This document shows, piece by piece, positions 23,173 through 33,995 of a DNA stretch of 64,000 nucleotides. Every line of letters begins with the position of its first letter. The stretch's first letter is position 1. Both the position numbers and the translations under genes were made by a program. The notes under the pieces are model-generated. The model did no database searches, was not told where the DNA came from, and saw nothing but the letters and a program-made list of their open reading frames with translations. This DNA is from Luscinia megarhynchos (lineage: Eukaryota > Chordata > Aves > Passeriformes > Turdidae), in assembly GCA_034336665.1 (NCBI GenBank), contig JAPFBE010000002.1, positions 32,281,406-32,345,405 of the forward strand. The letters are read 5' to 3'.

Positions 23173-26100
23173 CTGCAGGGGGAAAAAAAGAATTTAAGAA
23201 GTGAATTTCTTGTAAGCAGAACAGCAAGCTTTTACTTTGCTTATGAGATAAAAAGAGATAAAGATAGCAGCATTGGTGTTTAGCTTGGAAATGAGGCATC
23301 TACTCTGAAGTGAAGCCATTTCCCACAAGGAAGCTTTGTAGATCAGGTTGCAAAGGATGTGTGGTGCTGGTCCTATGTGCTGTAACAATGCAACATGAAA
23401 AGTTTTAAAATTAAAATATATACTATTTTTATTATATTATTATATGTTTTCCATTTCAATTTAGTGATTGATTTGTTCACTTTTCTGAGATGTCTTTGAA
23501 AACAAAACAAAATGTAGACCTGGTGAAGTCAAACCACAAAGTCTGAGGAAAAAGTTTGCATACTCAGTTTCTTCTCTTTTGAAATTAGTATTTTTTTTGC
23601 TTTACACTTTATTGTCCACTCTGTATTTTGGACCACAAACACTGGCTTTAATTTCATATTTCACAAAGGAGCTCCTACCACAAGTGCAACCTGACCCTGA
23701 GGTTAGCTTAGCTGGTCAGAACATGATGCTAATAACACCAGGGTGCTGGTTTTGATTCCCATATTGGCCATTCACTTTGGAGGAACTGGACTTGATGGTA
23801 CTTCTGGGTACTTTCCAATGTAAACTATTCTGTGATTCTGCGAACTGAAGAATTGACTCTTTGGGGCTTTTTTCTCCTAGAAGTAAGAAATAATCTTAGA
23901 GAAATCTGCTGTGGTGTCTCCAAGTCCCCTGCAAACTGCAGCATGAATGAGATGCATATTCTTATCCATTCACCTGTCCCATGAAAATTTGAATGCAAGA
24001 AGTTTTCTTCTGTTATTGTGACAAAGATAACACCACAGATGCAAGTACAGACAGCAGTAAATAAGAGAGATAACCAGAATGCCTTTAGAGTGGGCAAATT
24101 AATTTTCTGTCAATACTTTGTCATTGCTAAGGAGGTGCAGTAGAACTCAAATACCTAGAATTAGTACTGAGAAATTTTCACTTCCCAATCTGAGGCACCT
24201 CTCCCATGCCTGGGCCCAGTTTGCTGTACTTTACTTACTGCTCCCACAAAGTTTCAACTACAGAAAGCATTCAGTGTCCTAGCCAGACACACTGAGTTAT
24301 GGAAACCTGTGGCTACATAATTTGAGATGTCTCATTTTCTCTCAAGGAAAAATAAACATAGTTCAATTGTATAAGAATTGTAGTCCATTGGTATGGCAGG
24401 ATATTTCTCTCCATGGTACTGCAGAAGGTTTTTCCTAGAGAAATTTTTTTAAAAGCATAATTAAAAGCAGCAAAACTAAGAGACTGGTTCATAAGAATGC
24501 CTGTATCATTCGTGAATTTAATGAAAAATGTAATTACTAGAACATTTTGAGGTTTTCATCGTATTTCCTTCTACTACGTTTTCCATTTCAGTTTTCATTT
24601 CAAATTAATTACATGTATTATCTAAAATTCCTAGTAATTACCTTGACAATTACCTTTAAAAAAATTCATTTACATAACTGTTTTCATGTGCATGTATGGA
24701 CAGAAGGTGCAAACAACAAAACAATCCTCAAAATGATTTTTCACCTTCCTTTTCCAAAAGAGAGAAATGTGCTAATTACGATGATTTATATAAAATAATG
24801 TAAATACAGTTTAAATACCCTCAGATCCCTGTAGTAATACAGATTCACCCTGGTCATGTGCTGTGTTTTCATCTAACTCTCTTGTCAGCAGGTGGCATCA
24901 CCCAACCACAAATGGATAAAAGCAATAAACACACAGTGGTGCTTCATTACTGTACCCTTTCTCATACCTCAGAAAGGGAGAAAGATAATAGGTTTTCCAC
25001 TAAGACCACACCATAGCACAGAAATCTTCTATACAAGAAAAGCTGAGGAGTAAGCTGCCAATATTATAGCCCAAGCATTACCAGCAAGAGTCTCTTAGAA
25101 CAAGAGTCAGCTTGGGAAGCACAGAAATTTGCAACAGTAGGAGGAATTGAGAGGGCAATAGAAAGAACAGCAGTCAGGATATGGTCTGACATGGTCAGAT
25201 GTTGCCCTAATAGTGCTATGACCTCTGCACAGGTCAGGCAGAGCAGCCAGGATTCCTGTATGCTTTCTATTCCAGCTAGTATAGCAACAATAAAGGGAGC
25301 AAAAAGTAGCCATGCACTTTTTTGGTGCATATATGTGTACTTGGAGAGAGGTTTTTTACACTGGTGAATGGACCAGTAGATTGCATAGAGACACAAAAAT
25401 CTGGAGCAACCACACCTCCCACAGACAGCAAGTGGAAAACACAGACAGAAGAACCAATGATGCTGGAGATGCACATGCAGCTCTCCTGAGACAGGGCACT
25501 GAGTGTGTATGCAACAGTGTGAATGAATCCTTGTGGCAATGGGACAGAACACAATTAGACAATTTCTTGGAATTAGATACAGAAAGCTGTGTAAATATTT
25601 GTGGCATTTATTAACATTTCCAAAGTGCCTAGTATTGTATCTGTTGCACTGTTGCTATTGATCTTAAATATATCATTCAATAAACTGACTAGTTTATTTA
25701 ATTCATTAAAAGTTAATTATACCAATAATAGACCAATAAGTTCCTTTGATCATGATTTAATCTAAACTGCACAAGCTGAAGAGTTTCGCCCTTGTACTCA
25801 CACATCTTCTGTCATCAGTCGTAAGATCTTTGTGCACAGACTGCTAAGTGATGACTGCTCAAAGAGAGAAAAACCAGCCATGCCTACCTGCAGATGAGCA
25901 ACCATAAACCAGGAACACACTTGCTCTCAGACGAGCATGCTGCCCACACTGCTCTTGCTTTGCTGCTCTATATGCTCTTCAAAGATGATATGCTGCTTCC
26001 ACTTACGTGATACAAGTTCAACTGGAATAAATAGGAAGGGAAAAAATGTAATTCTTTTAAGTGTATCTTGAGCTCTCTGAAAAGTTTCTGTAACTTTCAT

Positions 26101-26762
26101 AGTACTACCACATCAGCAGCCTTTAACTTGTTGTGGTGCTGGTAGACACTCATCAAAAAAGCAATGTTTAAACTGGGAAAGCAACCTGTGAAATGCTGGA
26201 CCAAACATGAAACTAAGGACGAAATTCCAAATGACAGCTCATCTGATCCAGTACTTGGAACAGCCAGAGAGGTGACAGCGCACAGCAGATGGGCAGGGAG
26301 AGCAGCGGCTCCCGAAGGAACAGCGTAGGAGCGGACAGCCGCGCAGGAGCGCCGCCGAGCCACGCGTGCTGCCCCGGCAGCGCCGCAGCCGCAGGCAAGG
26401 CCGCAGCGCGCACCTCACGGCCCGGCCCTGCCAAACATAAACCGCGCGGGTAAAAGCACCACGAAACTTCAGTGCACGCGCTGTTAACTGTGTCATCACG
26501 GACGGATAAACTCCTCCGATCCTCATTCAACCTGAACTGCACACACGGAGCAGGTTCACCCTTCTGAGGCTCAGAAGAACGTCTTCTGTCACCAACCAGA
26601 ACAGCTCCCCGCGCTCCCCTGTGGCTTTAACCCAGGCTGTGGGACCGCGCCTTGAGCCATGCAGCCATGCCCAAGCCACTTCAGCAGCCTGCGGCTTGCT
26701 CAGAAGCATGCTAGCGCCAAGACAAATATAAAAGCGGAGCACAAACCCCCCGCCCCGCGCAC
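23173..26762 (-). other. MTRR 5' intron (UTR intron)
   Basis: Separates the presumed noncoding first exon in the CpG island from the first coding exon. It contains a tRNA-derived SINE at 23.7 kb. A 162-codon minus-strand open frame at 25064-25552 has no family match and looks like chance. The right end, from about 26.3 kb, enters the CpG island. Confidence 0.5.
23701..23840 (+). repeat. TguSINE1-like SINE (tRNA-Ile head, CR1 tail)
   Basis: The head reads like tRNA-Ile. It has an A-box match TAGCTTAGCTGG at 23704-23715, the anticodon-arm text GATGCTAATAACACCAGGG, and a B-box-like GGTTTTGATTCCC at 23748-23760, then ATATTGGCCATTCACTT. The body ends with a CR1-style tail CTATTCTGTGATTCTG, which would let a CR1 reverse transcriptase copy it. 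This composite is the structure described for TguSINE1 of songbirds. It lies in the MTRR 5' intron. Confidence 0.8.
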
Positions 26763-26860
26763 CTGCTCCGCCCGGGAACGGGAGTACTTGCGCAGGAGGA
26801 CGCGGTGCGCAGGGACGCGGGCACGAACCCCACTCCGCAGCAAAGCGGCAGCGCCAGCCC
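26763..26860 (-). other. MTRR: MTRR putative noncoding first exon
   Basis: Inferred from the strong minus-strand donor at 26762-26761 (GAGCAG|GTGCGC) and the acceptor of the exon at 23172. The upper boundary (transcription start) is a guess. The frame joining this exon to the MTRR ATG is open, but its only upstream ATG lies far away at 27180, so I treat the exon as 5' UTR. Confidence 0.4.
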
Positions 26861-26899
26861 TGCTCTGCGGCTGCCCGGGCCGGGCCCAGGCGCCGGAAG

Positions 26900-27020
26900 G
26901 TCCCGGCAGGCGCCGCGCTGCCGCGATGGCTGCCGAGGCGCGGCCGCCCGGGCACGGCCGGGTGCCCCCGGCGCGGAGCAGCGCGGCCCCGGCCCGCGGC
27001 AGCAGCAGCGGCAGCAGTAG
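26900..27020 (+). other. FASTKD3: FASTKD3 putative 5' leader exon
   Basis: Inferred from the donor CAGTAG|GTGCCG at 27021 and the acceptor CTTCCCCTAG at 27341-27350 just ahead of the coding exon. The left boundary is unknown. It contains an ATG at 26926 in a good context (GCGATGG) whose frame runs through the splice. Confidence 0.5.
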
Positions 27021-27379
27021 GTGCCGGGGCGCAGGGGGATGGAGGGGCCCCGCCGGTGCCGCCCCGGCCGCGGGGGTGGCGGGCAGAGCGGAGCCCGCGG
27101 CTCCTGGCCCGGGGAGCGCTCGTTCCCGCTCCTGCTCGGCTGCCAGAGTGTCCTTGCGGGAACACGCGGCAGCCTGCCACACGGGGCTCGCCGCTCCGGC
27201 ATTTCTGCTCTCTGCATTGCCTTGTGCTCCTGCGAGAGGGATCGTGCCCATCTTTCCAGCCACCTGAAGGATTTGGGTTGGGCTTTTTTTCTGCATCGTT
27301 GCGATCCTGGTGCTGTTTTCGAGACTACATATCTATTTTTCTTCCCCTAGGTATCATTTGAGAACTCACTTGATTCGAT

Positions 27380-28811
27380 ATGGCTTTGATTAGCCGGAAA
27401 AGTTTCCAGCTGTTTTCGTCCAGCACACAAGCAAGCAGATCTGCTTTGATGACCCTAAGCAAAAGGCTGAACTTCATCAGTGGGCAGCAAAAACCCCAAA
27501 ACTGTAGCTCCGTGGCTATGAGGATGCTGTGTGTCAAACATAAACCTCAGTATAGGTTTTGTAGGAAAAAACATGTCCAACTGCAGATGCAGCCACTTTC
27601 TGTTAATGAAACTGTGCATCTTTATGGAGATATCAGGAACTGTACTAAATCAAATAATGCGTGGATGGATGAACACTTATTTTTTAAGAAGTTGGACAAC
27701 CTTTGTACATCAAAAGAGATTTTTTGTTTTCTTAGCTCTCTAGAGGTCATGTCTGATACTATGGCCTCGAGAGCCCTGCAGAGGATTTCTGAAGTTGAGG
27801 CGGATGACAATGGCCTTAAAAACCCCGAACTGGTAGAGAATGAAGTTTTCAGGGCATTATGCTTCCAGTTTGAATTTGAATCCTCAAACCTGTCGAACAC
27901 GGGGCTGCTGACTGCATTGCAGGCTTTGATACAGCTGCGTATAGATCCGCAGAGCACGCTGATGACGAGCCTGCTTTCGGAGAGCCAGGAGCGGCTTGGC
28001 AGGGGACAGCTGCCTGCTGAAAATCTGTGTGCTCTTGGAGAGGCTTTGCTTGAGTTAGAAAGCCCAAGTTGTGCGACGCTGGAACAAATTGTGAGCCACA
28101 TGGAAGAAAGAGGCATTGAGAGGTGGAGTCCCAGGGAAATAGTGATGGTTTATAAGATACTTCAAGTGACTGTGAGGGAAGAGAAACAATGGCAAAACTT
28201 GCTAAACACACTGAACAGTGTCACTTTACACACAGTTTCCCAGCTAAGCCCAAGCTTTGCAAGTGTAATACTGAATTCACTGGTGGTTCTTCATCAGACT
28301 CGGGCAGTCCCCTTAGTCACTGCACTGTGTAAACATTCAGTGAAGCATGTTCCCTATTTCACAGATCATGAACTGGTAAATGTACTGGAAGCTTTCCTAT
28401 ACTTTGGGCAAAACATGCAGATTTTTACAAAGGCACTGGAAAGACATGTCCCCAAGTCCATCTGCACTATGCACCCTCAAACAGTCAGCAAGGTCATGCA
28501 GTATTGTTGCAAAAAGATGATCCTTTCAAAGCCCATCTTTGATGCGGTGGCAGAAAGTTTCATTTCCAGTGCTGACAGACTGACCACTGACCAGATTGCT
28601 GCATATATTATCCCATTTGGGACTCTTAACTACCTGCCTCCAAGTGCTGCTTCCTTGTTTGGGAAGCTTGAAGCTGTGCTGCATACCCGCCTGAGGCACT
28701 TTCAGCCTCACACCTTGCTGAACCTGTTACACTCATGTGCCCTTATTCAACGGTACCCAATAAATTTTCTGCCAAAAATATTTAGTCCCTATTTTCTGCA
28801 AAAGCTTCAAG
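27380..28811 (+). CDS. FASTKD3: FASTKD3 coding exon 1
   Basis: A 1432-nt exon, 477 codons plus one base. The exon begins at 27351 after CTTCCCCTAG. The donor CAAG|GTAAGG is strong; if it were skipped, the frame would run only to a stop at 28853-28855, giving a 491-residue protein without FAST_2 and RAP. Confidence 0.96.
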
Positions 28812-31800
28812 GTAAGGAGCAGAACTTCTGGGATGTTTCACATTTCTTACCATGATGTAGTTTGTCTCTTGTCAAGCGCCTATTTTTGAAAATTGCACTG
28901 TACAGTTGTAAAATGCAGACTTAAATTCCTCTAAAAGAATTATTTCAGTTAGTCCTTCTGCTTTTCTTAAAAACAGGGACCTGGTGTTCCCCATGTTTGT
29001 CCTTTGTCTTACACAGGATGCTAGAACATCCCCCATGTGATAGCCTGTTCTTGGCTCTAATTATTGCATATTTCAATGCTTTTGGACACAAATCTATAAT
29101 GAACAACACATCATTTAGAGTTATTCTCTATTTGATACTAAAGCATTTTTATGGTTATTGTAGAGAGATGTAAGCTATACCAGAAAGATGACTGACTTGA
29201 TAAGATTTCAGCTGAGATTGCTCTACTAATAAAACCAAGCTTGTGATTAGAAATTTTGGTCACTTAAGTTTTCAACAACATGAAACACCTGAAGGAGTTG
29301 ACTTTTATAAAGCAGACAAATCTCAAGAAATTATTTGGTATTATCCAAAACTTCCAGATTTAAAAAAAAAAAAAAATAAAAGAGTGAAACAATGAGGTCC
29401 TGGGATTATAACATGGGGAAAAGGGGTTATAAGAAGGAGATATTTATCTTAAGACCCCAACTCAAATTTATTCTTCTATGTAGAATGTCCTGCATTTTTT
29501 GTATGTTCATTTTTTTGGTGAAAGAATATGACAGTTTTAACTAAGATCTTGCTAGTTTTGTATTTTTGTGTTGATATTTCTGTAACTAATTTTCTCATTT
29601 TTCTACCTATGTAATTTCATACTGATCTTTTTGTTCATTTAAACAATTACTGAGAATTTTAATGATTAAGTATGATTAATGTTCTGCACATTATACTGAA
29701 GAGCTTTTCCTAACTTCTGCATATGGTCTGTGTAAAGATACTTTGTTGAAGGTACACCTGAAAACCTGAATGTTGTTGTTTCAGCTCAGACACCTGGTTT
29801 GAACAGAGTTGCTATGTCCCAGCTCACCCAGCTTTTTCTGACTGTCACCCTGGAGTGCCCATTTTATGAGGTATATGTGAAACCAGAAGTGATGTTAGCA
29901 ACAGGCGATAATGTCCTTAGGGCCCTGTTTATACTTAGCTGCATGTATTTCCCATAAAAAGCCTTGAAATTGGACAAACCAACTTTCCTTAATGAAAATA
30001 TGGAGCATTCCTACCTGATTGAATTATGTGATATATTTGTATGAATGGAAGCAACTGTGCATTTCTCATGAACATGAGCATTGAAGCTCCCTGAGGATGT
30101 TCTGGTGGTTCTTTGGGTGATTTTAAGTTTCCAGCCAATCATACCTCAGACTGTAGGTCTCTCAATAGACTTGGCTTTGAAATGCACAGAATACGTCTTA
30201 ATGTATTTTAACGTACATGTACAAAATGTTCATTTTAATGTACAAATTATATTTTAATGTATTTTAATACATTTTAATGTAATTATGTTAATATGAGTTA
30301 ATTGCAAAAATGTTGGCTCCCTTTTTCAGTTTGGTTTTCTGTTCTTATCTAGGGTCCAAAACTCCTTTCAAAGTACCAGGTAAAGGCCTGTCCCACACCT
30401 CACAATTCTCCTGATGTTCACCTCTTTAAAAGGGTGAAGACAGGATTACTTTATTTACTGAAAAAAAGAATATATTTTGCATCAGAGGTATCAACACCAT
30501 ATTTCTATGTAGTTGGTAAGTACCACTTCTTTAGTAATTAAATATGTGTGTGTATGGTGCCAAAGCTTTCATTTCCTTTGTGAGCATTCTTCTAAATTCT
30601 GTAAATACAGAAAAAAATTGAAATCTGAAATTTGGGAACTTTAAGTAAATAATTTTCAGAGTCAGAGAAAGGAAAATGGAGAGAAAAGCACTACAGCCTT
30701 AATTGGTATTTACACAGCCAGTCTGCATTGAAAACAGCTGCCAACAGCTTCTTGTATTCTGTGTTTTTATTCTTTTATTCTGCTTATATTTTTTTATTCT
30801 GTGCTCCTTAACCGTTAAACAGTTTGTATCATGTAAAGCAAAATGAGGCAATGCCACTTTCCCAATCTCCCTGATTTAGTGGTGAGTAGAGAAAGGAAGG
30901 TGGTCAGCCCTGTGCCCTGCTTAGCTGGACTCCTCTCAGCAAGAGCTGCTGACAACACAGTCGGTGGGGGTTTGTGGGCTGTGAGACAGGAGTGAGTGTT
31001 GTGTGCAGCAGGAAACACAGAAGGCAATGATGAGGAAAGGCATGTGCCCAGGAGGGGTGGATGATAATAAGATGTTGATGAAAGGGAGCCTTGGACACCA
31101 TGGATGTCAGAGGAATTTTTAAAAAGACATTAAAAAGGGAGATGATTCCAGAGTTATTCTGCATCTCAGCTTTCATGACGATGTTGAAGTTAGCAGAGGG
31201 AGAGAGTGTGTCTCTCCCCAAAGCCATCAAAATTCCAGGGAACCTAGCTAGAACAGCAAAGTGCCATTTAACTGCATTATAGTTTTTAGTGGACTTGGAA
31301 TACTACTTTGCTTGTAAACATTAAAGGCTGAACTATTACTAATTATCACTCATTCGTGTTAAGCCTATATAACTTTTGCCAGCCTCTGAGATTTAAAAAA
31401 AAAAATTGTGGTAATATTCTCATCCTGTGAGAGGATGAGAATTACAGTAGAAAATTTGTTACAAGAAATGACTTTTAATGTCACTTCTTTCTTCCTCTAC
31501 ACAAGATATTGAGATTAAATTAGATGAAGAAGGTTTTGTATTGCCTGCGGCCCAACTTGAAGAGGTACACAGACGGTAAGACAATAAAAGAAACCACTGG
31601 TAAAATGTTGATTTACACTAAGAAAGAGCATGCAGGGTGAAAACCTGGCAAAAATTAGGCTATTTGTAGTTTTGCCATTGACTGCATCAAAGTTCAAATC
31701 TCACACTGAAATCACTGGCAAAAGGACAAAATTACCAATCTGCTTTTTACTCATTGTTTTACCACCTGACTATACAGTGACAGTCAGAATCAAGTAATCC

Positions 31801-33826
31801 TTATTTGGATTATAGGAATCTTATTTTGACATTCTGTAATTCATTTTCAAATTAAAACTAAATTCTGAGTGTATTTGCAGAGATTTAACAGAGTTTAAGC
31901 CAGTTTGAGTTCACAAATTTACCTCTGCAAGGACTCCTGCATAATAAGGATGCTGGTTTTCTTTCATTGACAAATGCATAGGTGTTTAAATATATATTAA
32001 GTAAGGGTTACTTTGGGAAACCTCGGATACAAAGTTAAGTAAACGGTCTGTATGGTATTTGCAACTGCACTGCCATGAATAAAACAAAATCCTTTGAAGA
32101 GGTTAGGCTTTCCCCAGCGTAACCTTCAGTTGTGGTTTAAGCTGAAACCAGGACACATTCACAAGACTCAGAGACTAATACAAGTTCTTTCCAAGAGCTC
32201 ATGCTTAAATGCTTAAGAATGAGCTTTAATGGTTGTTTTTAAGTAATAGTTTTCATAAAGTAAATCAAGTCACAATATACTTAACATACTAAAAATGTAA
32301 GCAACTTTTTAACAGTAGATATACAAACCTTGGTTTAAGTTGATGGGATTTTTATCACTCAGAAGAAAAAATGTAGTTATAATCCATGCTGCCAACCATA
32401 TGTACAAGTTTTACTTAAAACAGATATAGCTTAAACTCAGCTTTGAACTGTAATGGATTTAGCAGGTAAATTACTGAGTTAAATAAATTTAGCTGCTGAA
32501 ATGTTTTCCAGCTGAGGAAAGTTTTTTACGTTTTTCTTTGCAGAAGAACACAAAACAGCTTACTAATCATAGCATTAAAAATATCAAACTCTCATTAACT
32601 TGCATGGTAAGTTCTGTTCAGAGCAAATAGAAAAGCTTTTCAGATCAATTTCACTAAGTTTCAGGGTGATAAAATTATCCTGAACTAGGTAACTCCCATC
32701 CTTCATCTGATTCAGCACAAGAGGGAGGTATTGTCTCATATTTCTTAGGAACTGCAATAGTTGTGGTGATTAAAATAACTAATTGTTGTGGGTTTGTTGT
32801 TTGTTTTTGGATGGTTTTTTTTTGATATTACACTTAATGCTTAATTTTAGAATTGCCCTGTGTGTTGATGGTCAAAATAGATTTTGTGCTCATAGCCACA
32901 ATCTGTTGGGAGAAGAAGCTATTAAACAGAGACATCTTCAGTTACTTGGTTATGAAGTTGTGCAGGTAAAGTACAAAGACAGTGATTTACTTCTGCTCTG
33001 GCTAAGAAAACAAGTAAACAATTATTTTACAGTACTTAAAACTGTAATTTCAATTAATTCCTGAAGCAGATGTAGTCTTGTTCTTTCTATATTAGGTTCT
33101 CTCTGCCTAGATTTTTGCCTTTGTGAGGGTGTACAGAAATACCTTTTTCTTCATTGGATCAATTAGTGTATTCTGTCTGGTTTTTGCCCCATAGTTGCTG
33201 TTTGGAAGAGTACTTCTCTTCAGTGCTAAAGATTCAAATCTTCAGTTAAAGGAAAATGATATGTATGAGTTCCTTAGAACTGGAACTTTTAATTAAATAC
33301 TTTTTTTCTAAAAGGTTTGGAGTTTAAAAATAAATGTTTAAAAAAGAAGCTTATCTGTACTGTAAGTATTTTCAACAGAGTATAACCTTTATTTTTCCTG
33401 TTGAATTTATAGAGGTATATTTTTCTTTAAACATACTTTGAATGAAAACTGTTAGTTTTAGTTTCCTGAGATTTTATTTTCCACTTACCACTTACTACAT
33501 AAGGTTAACTCCATAGTATTTATCTTAGTTTAACCTCCAATAGATATCACTCCTTTTTCTTTCAGTAATCTCTGTTCAGGTCATTTACAGCTCAGTAGTA
33601 CATTTAGGATTAAATATTTAATTTTAAAACATAAGTATTTGATGTGTAATTTTGCTTAATGAACATCAGTCTTATCCAGTTGTTTATTTAAAGGTATTTC
33701 CAGCAATTATTTTTGTTTTGTTTCCAGATTCCATTTTTTGAGATAGAAAATCTACAAAATACCAGAAAAATGGCAGATTATCTACACAAGAAAATCTTTC
33801 CTTGTACATATGGACTCAGTAACTGA
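27380..33826 (+). CDS. FASTKD3: FASTKD3, FAST kinase domain-containing protein 3 (complete, 6 coding exons)
   Basis: Mitochondrial RNA-binding protein of the FASTK family; family members control the stability, processing or translation of mitochondrial mRNAs, and FASTKD3 is linked to respiratory function. Exons 27380-28811, 29785-29870, 30353-30515, 31506-31575, 32851-32965 and 33728-33826 join to 1965 nt, 654 residues plus stop, in phase throughout; human FASTKD3 is 662. The N terminus (MALISRKSFQLFSSS...) is basic and poor in acids, as expected of a mitochondrial presequence. The long first coding exon holds the helical-repeat body and the start of the FAST_1 region. The later exons hold FAST_2 (KYQVK, LLYLLKKRIYF) and the C-terminal RAP domain (about residues 584-645: CVDGQNRFC, EEAIKQRHLQLLGYEVVQIP). 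It is head-to-head with MTRR. The start ATG has a purine at -3 and G at +4. Confidence 0.97.
29785..29870 (+). CDS. FASTKD3: FASTKD3 coding exon 2
   Basis: Encodes QTPGLNRVAMSQLTQLFLTV and LECPFYE. Acceptor TTGTTTCAG, donor GAG|GTATAT. Confidence 0.92.
30195..30288. repeat. AT-rich imperfect tandem repeat
   Basis: Repeated units close to TTTTAATGTA (TTAATGTATTTTAACGTA, TTTTAATGTACAAATT, TTTTAATGTATTTTAATAC, TTTTAATGTAATT), about eight imperfect copies, in FASTKD3 intron 2. Confidence 0.7.
30353..30515 (+). CDS. FASTKD3: FASTKD3 coding exon 3
   Basis: Encodes GPKLLSKYQVK, LFKRVKTGLLYLLKK and STPYFYVV, which belong to the FAST_2 region. Acceptor CTTATCTAG, donor TTG|GTAAGT. Confidence 0.95.
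31506..31575 (+). CDS. FASTKD3: FASTKD3 coding exon 4
   Basis: Encodes IEIKLDEEGFVLP and the following acidic segment ending VHR. IEIKLDEEGFVLP matches the conserved text just ahead of RAP. Donor ACG|GTAAGA. Confidence 0.94.
32851..32965 (+). CDS. FASTKD3: FASTKD3 coding exon 5 (RAP domain)
   Basis: Encodes IALCVDGQNRFCAHS and LLGEEAIKQRHLQLLGYEV, the start of the RAP domain. Acceptor TTTTAG, donor CAG|GTAAAG. Confidence 0.96.
33728..33826 (+). CDS. FASTKD3: FASTKD3 coding exon 6 (RAP end, stop)
   Basis: Encodes IPFFEIENLQNTRKMADYLH and KKIFPCTYGLSN, then TGA. Acceptor TTTCCAG. Confidence 0.95.
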   Translation: MPFFEIENLQNTRKMADYLHKKIFPCTYGLSN

Positions 33827-33989
33827 CACTGGAGAGTATTACTGGATCACAGGCTGACCTTCTGCACTACAAAGAGTAAATTCTGTGCATGGAAGAAAAA
33901 TTCTTTTTTCTAAGTAATTCCACCTTAGAAAATTTGAGCTTCTGAATGTGAAACCTTCCAATATTTGGAACAATTGACATGTAAAGAGT

Positions 33990-33995
33990 AATAAA
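33990..33995 (+). terminator. FASTKD3: FASTKD3 poly(A) signal
   Basis: Canonical AATAAA, 164 bases past the stop codon, followed by a T-rich stretch (TTGTGTCAATATTT) near 34018 that fits a downstream element. Confidence 0.75.

Larger units (their letters stand above)
26300..27270. promoter_or_regulatory. CpG island, probable bidirectional MTRR/FASTKD3 promoter
   Basis: A GC-rich, CpG-dense island in an AT-rich background, placed between two divergent genes. A good minus-strand donor (GGAGCAG|GTGCGC, last exon base 26763) could end the MTRR first exon, and a plus-strand donor (CAGTAG|GTGCCG, last exon base 27020) could end the FASTKD3 first exon. The core between them lacks a TATA box. It has a CCGGAAG ETS/GABP-type site at 26893-26899 and several TGCGCAG elements that resemble NRF-1 half sites. 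Long open frames on both strands here come from low stop-codon frequency in GC-rich DNA. Confidence 0.8.
28812..33727 (+). other. FASTKD3 introns
   Basis: Five AT-rich introns around the exons listed. Apart from the AT-rich tandem tract at 30195 I see nothing notable. A poly-A run sits near 29361 and a T run near 32816. Confidence 0.6.

Noticed and set aside
23701..23772. A tRNA-Ile gene
   Set aside because: The tRNA-like head is followed by a SINE body and CR1 tail, and the B box and stems are mutated, so it is a retroposon head and not a working tRNA gene.
25064..25552. A 162-codon minus-strand frame in the MTRR 5' intron
   Set aside because: No recognisable domain, a Cys/Leu/Ser-heavy composition typical of chance frames, and other frames open over the same bases.
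26527..27296. Long open frames on both strands (up to 217 codons) around 26.5-27.3 kb
   Set aside because: They overlap each other within a CpG island where stop codons are scarce, are rich in Ala/Arg/Gly/Pro, and match no family.
27622..28116. A 164-codon minus-strand frame
   Set aside because: It is the antisense shadow of the large FASTKD3 coding exon.
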